Shown piece after piece: positions 59,303 to 64,000 of a DNA stretch of 64,000 nt. Below the pieces are notes generated by a model. It was given only the letters and a program-made list of their open reading frames with translations, had not been told where the DNA came from and did no database searches. The position numbers and the translations under genes are program-made. The stretch covers positions 992,001-1,056,000 of the forward strand of contig NZ_JAFW01000001.1 in the NCBI RefSeq assembly GCF_000526335.1, written 5' to 3'. This stretch comes from Arthrobacter sp. 31Y. GTDB lineage: Bacteria; Actinomycetota; Actinomycetes; Actinomycetales; Micrococcaceae. Position 1 is the first letter of the stretch. Each line of letters opens with the position of its first letter.

Positions 59303-61552
59303 ATGCAGCCGGACCCCGTCGGCACCGCCGGATCCACCTCGAAGGGAGCAACACTGCCCCCGCGCTTCGGATCATCGGAAGTGCCGGCTTCGCGAGCCAC
59401 TCAGGACCGCATCGATATTCCGGAATTCGCACCGAGCTTGGAGCCCGAAGGCGACATCTCCCCGGACCGCTTCCTGGACCGCGAACTCAGCTGGCTGGCC
59501 TTCAATTCCCGCGTGCTGGAGCTCGCTGAAGATCCTGACCTTTTCCTGCTGGAACGTGTCAGCTTCCTGTCCATTTTCGCGTCCAACCTGGACGAGTTCT
59601 TCATGGTTCGAGTGGCCGGCCTCAAGCGGCGTATCGCCACGGGCTTGGCCGTGCCCTCCCCCGCGGGCCTGAGCCCCATTGAGGTGCTGGAACAGATCAG
59701 CGAAGAGGCCCACAGGCTTCAGGAACGTCACGCACGGGTCTTCGCTGAGCAGATCCGCCCTGCGTTAGCCTACGAGCACATCCACATCATGCACTGGAAT
59801 GAACTGGATGAGGATGCCCGCCACCGGATCAGCATCATGTTCCAGGAGAAGGTCTTCCCCATCCTGACGCCGCTGGCTGTGGACCCCGCGCACCCCTTCC
59901 CCTACATCTCCGGCCTTTCCCTCAACCTTGCCGTGATCGTCAGCAACCCGATCAGCGACAAGGAACTCTTTGCACGCGTCAAGGTGCCGGACCAGCTGCC
60001 CCGCCTCATCTCCGTGGACGGACCGCGTGCAGGCGCCATCCCGGGCCGCGTGGCCCGGTTCATCGCGTTGGAAGAAGTCATTGCCGTCCACCTGGACAAG
60101 CTCTTCCCCGGCATGGAAGTCCTGGAGCACCACACCTTTCGCGTCACGCGCAATGAGGACCTGGAAGTGGAAGAGGACGACGCCGAGAACCTCCTGCAGG
60201 CTTTGGAGAAGGAACTCCTGCGCCGGCGCTTTGGCCCGCCGGTCCGCCTCGAGGTGACCACAGATATCAACCCGAACATCAAGGCTCTGCTGATCCGCGA
60301 ACTTGGTGTTGAAGAGTCCGAGGTCTACTCTGTTCCCGCGCCGTTGGATCTCCGTGGCCTGTCAGCTATCAGTGCCATTGATCGCGCTGATCTGCACTAC
60401 CCCAAGCATGTCCCGCACACGTCGCGGTACCTCAACGAGTCCGAGACTTCGAAGGCTGCCAACGTCTTTGCCGCGATGCGCCGAAGGGATATCCTGCTCC
60501 ACCACCCGTATGACTCGTTCTCCACCTCCGTCCAGGCTTTCCTGGAGCAGGCGGCCGCGGACCCCAAGGTGCAGGCCATCAAGCAGACCCTGTACCGGAC
60601 CTCGGGCGACTCCCCCATTGTTGACGCCCTCATTGATGCCGCGGAAGCAGGCAAGCAGGTCCTGGCCCTTGTTGAAATCAAAGCCCGCTTTGATGAGCAG
60701 GCCAACATCTCCTGGGCGCGAAAGCTCGAGCAAGCGGGCGTTCACGTGGTGTATGGCATCGTGGGCCTGAAGACTCACTGCAAGTTATCCCTGGTGGTCC
60801 GACAGGAAGTAGACGGCCTCCGCCGCTACTGCCACATCGGCACCGGCAACTACCACCCGCGCACGGCTCGCTATTACGAAGACCTCGGTTTGCTGACCGC
60901 CAACGAACAGGTGGGCGAGGACCTGTCCAAACTGTTCAACCAGCTCTCCGGTTACGCCCCGAAGTCCACGTTCAAGAGGTTGCTTGTTGCGCCGCGATCG
61001 GTGCGGGCAGGTTTGATGGACAGGATTGAAGCCGAAATCCGCCATGCACAGGCCGGCGCTCCTGGGTTGGTGCAGATCAAGGTCAACTCCATGGTGGACG
61101 AAGCCATCATCGATGCCCTTTACCGGGCTTCGCAGGCCGGCGTGAAGGTTGATGTCGTGGTGCGCGGCATCTGCTCCTTGCGCCCCGGCGTCCCGGGACT
61201 GAGCGAAAACATCAGGGTCCGTTCCGTGTTGGGCCGCTTCCTTGAACACTCACGCGTCTTTGCCTTTGGCAATGGTGGCGAGCCCGTGGTGTACATCGGC
61301 TCCGCCGACATGATGCACCGCAACCTGGACCGTCGCGTGGAGGCACTGGTTCAGTTGGCCAGCAAGGAAGACACAGCTACTGTCATGGACCTGCTGCGCC
61401 GCTACGTTGACGACGGGACCGCCAGTTGGCACCTGGACAACAGCGGGCACTGGACCAGGTTCCACTTGGACGAGGATGGCAAGCCCCTTCTGGACATGCA
61501 GTCCTGGCTCTTGGAGTCTCGTTCACGGCAGCGCGCATCGGCCCGGCGGTAG
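59303..61552 (+). CDS. ppk: Polyphosphate kinase
   Basis: Polymerises ATP gamma-phosphate to polyphosphate, 749 aa, the PPK1 family. The autophosphorylated His is in [12 protein letters not shown]; the second active-site His in [13 protein letters not shown]. An N-terminal domain ([17 protein letters not shown]) and the C-terminal [14 protein letters not shown] are complete. A 60-residue N-terminal lead precedes the core. The next gene starts 9 bp after its stop, a pairing known from mycobacteria (ppk1-mutT1). Confidence 0.95.
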   Translation: MQPDPVGTAGSTSKGATLPPRFGSSEVPASRATQDRIDIPEFAPSLEPEGDISPDRFLDRELSWLAFNSRVLELAEDPDLFLLERVSFLSIFASNLDEFFMVRVAGLKRRIATGLAVPSPAGLSPIEVLEQISEEAHRLQERHARVFAEQIRPALAYEHIHIMHWNELDEDARHRISIMFQEKVFPILTPLAVDPAHPFPYISGLSLNLAVIVSNPISDKELFARVKVPDQLPRLISVDGPRAGAIPGRVARFIALEEVIAVHLDKLFPGMEVLEHHTFRVTRNEDLEVEEDDAENLLQALEKELLRRRFGPPVRLEVTTDINPNIKALLIRELGVEESEVYSVPAPLDLRGLSAISAIDRADLHYPKHVPHTSRYLNESETSKAANVFAAMRRRDILLHHPYDSFSTSVQAFLEQAAADPKVQAIKQTLYRTSGDSPIVDALIDAAEAGKQVLALVEIKARFDEQANISWARKLEQAGVHVVYGIVGLKTHCKLSLVVRQEVDGLRRYCHIGTGNYHPRTARYYEDLGLLTANEQVGEDLSKLFNQLSGYAPKSTFKRLLVAPRSVRAGLMDRIEAEIRHAQAGAPGLVQIKVNSMVDEAIIDALYRASQAGVKVDVVVRGICSLRPGVPGLSENIRVRSVLGRFLEHSRVFAFGNGGEPVVYIGSADMMHRNLDRRVEALVQLASKEDTATVMDLLRRYVDDGTASWHLDNSGHWTRFHLDEDGKPLLDMQSWLLESRSRQRASARR

Positions 61553-61561
61553 AGGAACCAC

Positions 61562-62530
61562 TTGAACAGCGATACCCCCGTGGCGGATCAATCAGACCAC
61601 CCCGGCGAGCCGGTGGCCGTTGTAGCCGCCGGCGCCATTCCCTGGCGCATCACCAAGGGTGCCCTTGAGGTCCTCCTGATCCACCGTCCCCGTTATGACG
61701 ATTGGTCATGGCCCAAAGGAAAGCTCGACGCCGGGGAAACAGTTCCCGAGTGCGCTGCCCGTGAGGTGTGGGAAGAGATAGGACTACAGGCCCCGCTGGG
61801 CATACCGCTTCCGGCAATTCACTACCATGTCAGTGCCGGTTTGAAGGTGGTCAGGTACTGGGCAGTGAAGGTCAATGGCGCCCAGCTTCGGCCCGATGGC
61901 AAAGAAGTGGACAGTGTCATGTGGTGCAGCCCGGACCGGGCAGCGAGCTTCTTGAGCAACCCCACGGACGTGGCGCCCCTCGAATACCTGGAGAAGGCCC
62001 ACGTCCGCGGTGAACTGGACACGTGGCCGCTGGTGTTAATCCGTCACGCCAAGGCAAAGCCCCGGTCCTCGTGGACCAAGGCGGAGGGTGACCGCCCCCT
62101 GGCTGCCACGGGTCAGCGACAGGCAGTCGCAGTGCAGCGCCTCTTGGAGGTGTGGAAACCTCAACGTGTTGTGACCAGCCCGTGGGCCCGCTGCGTAGCG
62201 ACCATTGCCCCCTACGCCAAAGCCAGCGGCGCCAAGGTGAAACTGGTGGAGGCCCTGACGGAGCACCACCACCAACGGTCCCCCAAGAAAACTGCTGCGG
62301 CTGTTGAGACGTTGTTCGACAAACAGGTGCCCATTGCCGTTTGCACTCATCGCCCGGCCTTGCCCACGGCGTTGAAGCAGTTGGGCCAGCACATGTCGCG
62401 GGCCCTGCGTGCCCTCCTTCCCACAACGGATCCTTTCCTATCTCCCGGCGAAGTCATTGTTTGCCAGGTAGCGCGGGGATCTGAGCGGAAGATTGTGTCT
62501 GTGGAGCAGGTCAAGCCGTTCGACGACTGA
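61562..62530 (+). CDS. NUDIX hydrolase fused to histidine phosphatase (MutT1-like)
   Basis: 322 aa, TTG start behind GAGGA. NUDIX domain residues 15-140 with the box GKLDAGETVPECAAREVWEE. Histidine-phosphatase domain from about 158, with LIRHAKAK as the catalytic RHA motif; the second catalytic His is probably in VCTHRPAL. Mycobacterial MutT1 of this layout hydrolyses 8-oxo-dGTP and diadenosine polyphosphates. Coupled to ppk. Confidence 0.93.
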   Translation: MNSDTPVADQSDHPGEPVAVVAAGAIPWRITKGALEVLLIHRPRYDDWSWPKGKLDAGETVPECAAREVWEEIGLQAPLGIPLPAIHYHVSAGLKVVRYWAVKVNGAQLRPDGKEVDSVMWCSPDRAASFLSNPTDVAPLEYLEKAHVRGELDTWPLVLIRHAKAKPRSSWTKAEGDRPLAATGQRQAVAVQRLLEVWKPQRVVTSPWARCVATIAPYAKASGAKVKLVEALTEHHHQRSPKKTAAAVETLFDKQVPIAVCTHRPALPTALKQLGQHMSRALRALLPTTDPFLSPGEVIVCQVARGSERKIVSVEQVKPFDD

Positions 62531-62543
62531 CCCGGCAATCGGC

Positions 62544-62581
62544 TTGACCCTCGCTTCTTTGTGTCAGTAGATTGATACAAA
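62544..62581 (+). promoter_or_regulatory. Promoter with overlapping operator-like dyad
   Basis: -35 TTGACC (62544-62549), 18-bp spacer, -10 TAGATT (62568-62573). A dyad TTTGTGTCA-6-TGATACAAA (62558-62581; one mismatch in nine) brackets the -10. RNA would start about 20 nt before the GTG of the membrane protein. The arrangement predicts repression by a dimeric regulator. Confidence 0.65.
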
Positions 62582-62599
62582 AGATGTGGGGGTCTTGCC

Positions 62600-64000
62600 G
62601 TGATTGTTCTGCCAACAATGTTTTTCCTGGGACCGGTAATCGGTGCCGTCATCGTGTACCTGTTCCTGAGGATGCAGGTCTGGTCCAGGCCTAATGCCCA
62701 ATCCGTAGCCTCACATGGGCTTTGGGTGGGCATCATCGGGTGGATGGCCAGTTCCCTACAGGGTGCCATGAGCGCCGGAATCATCCGGTCGAATCCCCTG
62801 GGAACAAGCGCTCCTGCAACTCCGGACCAGATCGCCAACGCACTCGCCTGGCCAATTGTCGCGTGCCTCACCGTCCATGCACTCGGTCAGCTGAGTTACC
62901 CTGCACCGAAGGCACCACGCCGGTACGCAGAACTGAAGGTCCGGAGGATCAGGGACTTCCTTCCCCGCAAACTTGCTTGGACCACGGCAGCCATCTTCGG
63001 CTACGCAGCTTTGGCCATCGCTTGGATCGCAGTCTTGCCGGCGTACACAGCCGTGCCGCCTACGCCGCCGGGCCAGTTGCCGCCTGAGGAAAACGGCTAC
63101 ATGGGCCAAGGGCAGGACGGCCGGATTCCGGGCCTGGAACTGGCCCTTTGGCTCGGCGGGACCTTGCTGCTCCTGGCCCTGGGAACGTGGCTGGTGCTCC
63201 TCCTGATTGCCCGTCGACGCCAATTGGAAACGCTCGACGGCGATGACAACCGAACACTCCGGACAATAGCCACCAACCGGCTGCTTCGGACCGTGGCGAC
63301 TATCGCCGCCGGGCTCGCGAGTATCGCCGGGAACTTCGCAGCACAACCGGCCCCCGGAGCCACGTGGCAGTCGTCCTGGTTCAACGTGCTGGGGTTCATC
63401 AACCTGGCAGTTCTCGCGGCAATGTGGTGGTGGCGGGTTCCTGAACTTCCGTCGATCCTCAAAACCCCTCAAGCCACGAGCGCAAAAACACTCCGTACCG
63501 ACCCTCTAACCCACGGAGCCGCCCGGCTCAGCATTTCCCTTGGCGCAGTGTTAGGCGTGATTGGCGGACTTGCACTAGTGGCGGGTGTTGTGGCGATCCT
63601 GGTGGCCTCACGCCCCCTGGACCCGTGGGCTTTTCCCACCGTGATCGCCATCGCCGCCGCGGCCCTCTTGGCAGCCATTGCGGCCGGCGAGGTGTTGATG
63701 ACGCGGAACTATGGTCAACCCGAAGCTCAGGCCCGTTGGCCTCGGCAGCCCGTTTCGCGAGGACTGCTGTCCTTCGCAATCGGAAGCGCCGCGATATTGG
63801 CCGTAGCCGTCGCTTTCGCCGTGGCCGCTGAAGCACAGACGCCCGCTCCCAAGACATGGCCGGCGGTTCTTCTGCTCTCCGCTGTAGTTGCCGCAGCGGG
63901 TGCGGCTGCCATTCTTGCCGTGCGCCGCCGTCGTGGTATTCCGGAAAGGGAGGGTGAGGCAGGCCTGGATGCCGCTCTGAGGGCCATCAGCCTGTATCGA
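62600..64000 (+). CDS. Polytopic membrane protein, partial (runs off the window)
   Basis: 467 codons seen, no stop before the end. GTG behind TGGGGG. About ten hydrophobic segments in three clusters: residues 1-70, 125-210 and 235-430, ending in a polar tail. Pro-rich loop TAVPPTPPGQLPPEE. No recognised motif. It has its own promoter and operator-like dyad. A regulator gene could follow beyond the window. Confidence 0.8.
   Translation, partial: MIVLPTMFFLGPVIGAVIVYLFLRMQVWSRPNAQSVASHGLWVGIIGWMASSLQGAMSAGIIRSNPLGTSAPATPDQIANALAWPIVACLTVHALGQLSYPAPKAPRRYAELKVRRIRDFLPRKLAWTTAAIFGYAALAIAWIAVLPAYTAVPPTPPGQLPPEENGYMGQGQDGRIPGLELALWLGGTLLLLALGTWLVLLLIARRRQLETLDGDDNRTLRTIATNRLLRTVATIAAGLASIAGNFAAQPAPGATWQSSWFNVLGFINLAVLAAMWWWRVPELPSILKTPQATSAKTLRTDPLTHGAARLSISLGAVLGVIGGLALVAGVVAILVASRPLDPWAFPTVIAIAAAALLAAIAAGEVLMTRNYGQPEAQARWPRQPVSRGLLSFAIGSAAILAVAVAFAVAAEAQTPAPKTWPAVLLLSAVVAAAGAAAILAVRRRRGIPEREGEAGLDAALRAISLYR

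Overview
The window is GC-rich DNA from an actinobacterium, most likely Arthrobacter or Paenarthrobacter (Micrococcaceae). The r-proteins, RpoB/RpoC, GlnR and mycothiol synthase (MshD) read as Micrococcaceae orthologues. GTG and TTG starts are common (TTG for secY, rplK, rpoB, the MFS gene and the NUDIX gene), and mycothiol synthesis itself marks an actinobacterium. The genus is my recognition of protein sequence, not a database result. No insertion sequence, prophage or CRISPR array was seen.

Layout. 1-2.4 kb (+): the end of a sugar ABC transporter operon (permease, then substrate-binding lipoprotein). 2.4-42.9 kb (almost all -): the translation/transcription core. Read in the direction of transcription it runs tRNA-Trp-secE-nusG, rplK-rplA, two paralogous double-GNAT genes, rplJ-rplL, rpoB-rpoC, rpsL-rpsG-fusA-tuf, the S10 cluster rpsJ to rpsQ, the spc cluster rplN to rplO, then secY-adk and map. 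Three interruptions sit in it: the GNAT pair; a thiolase and a YbaK-like deacylase (+); and a GH1 beta-glucosidase (+) with a 1,396-aa membrane protein and a 41-aa membrane peptide (-). 43-49 kb: an aminotransferase, then a LiaRS/PspC-like envelope module with a response regulator, a PspC-fused histidine kinase and three + strand genes, two of which encode PspC domains. 49-57 kb: pfkA, a GNAT gene, a PadR-MFS efflux pair, then a minus-strand run of ankyrin protein, YgfZ-like protein, FMN reductase, nitrobindin-like protein, a 37-aa membrane peptide and a small membrane protein. 57-64 kb (+): glnR, mshD, ppk, a NUDIX/histidine-phosphatase fusion, and a membrane protein that runs off the end.

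How it works together. The core region is cut by terminators, hairpins and internal promoters into units that allow different dosage. Transcription terminators separate rpsQ from rplN and rplO from secY. Strong hairpins without a U-tract separate rpoB from rpoC, rpsG from fusA and fusA from tuf. Several units share a -10 hexamer TAGACT. An L10-type leader with a terminator precedes rplJ. The right third joins nitrogen control (GlnR), redox buffering (mycothiol), polyphosphate synthesis and nucleotide sanitation. The glnR-mshD and ppk-mutT1 pairings are also found in mycobacteria.

The least explained items are the PspC/LiaF-like module, the giant membrane protein, the tandem double-GNAT genes, two large palindromic elements (36.1 and 50.9 kb), a tRNA 3'-end-like remnant (58.06 kb), and two operator-like dyads (53.1 and 62.56 kb). 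Nothing here is a clearly new defence or mobile system.
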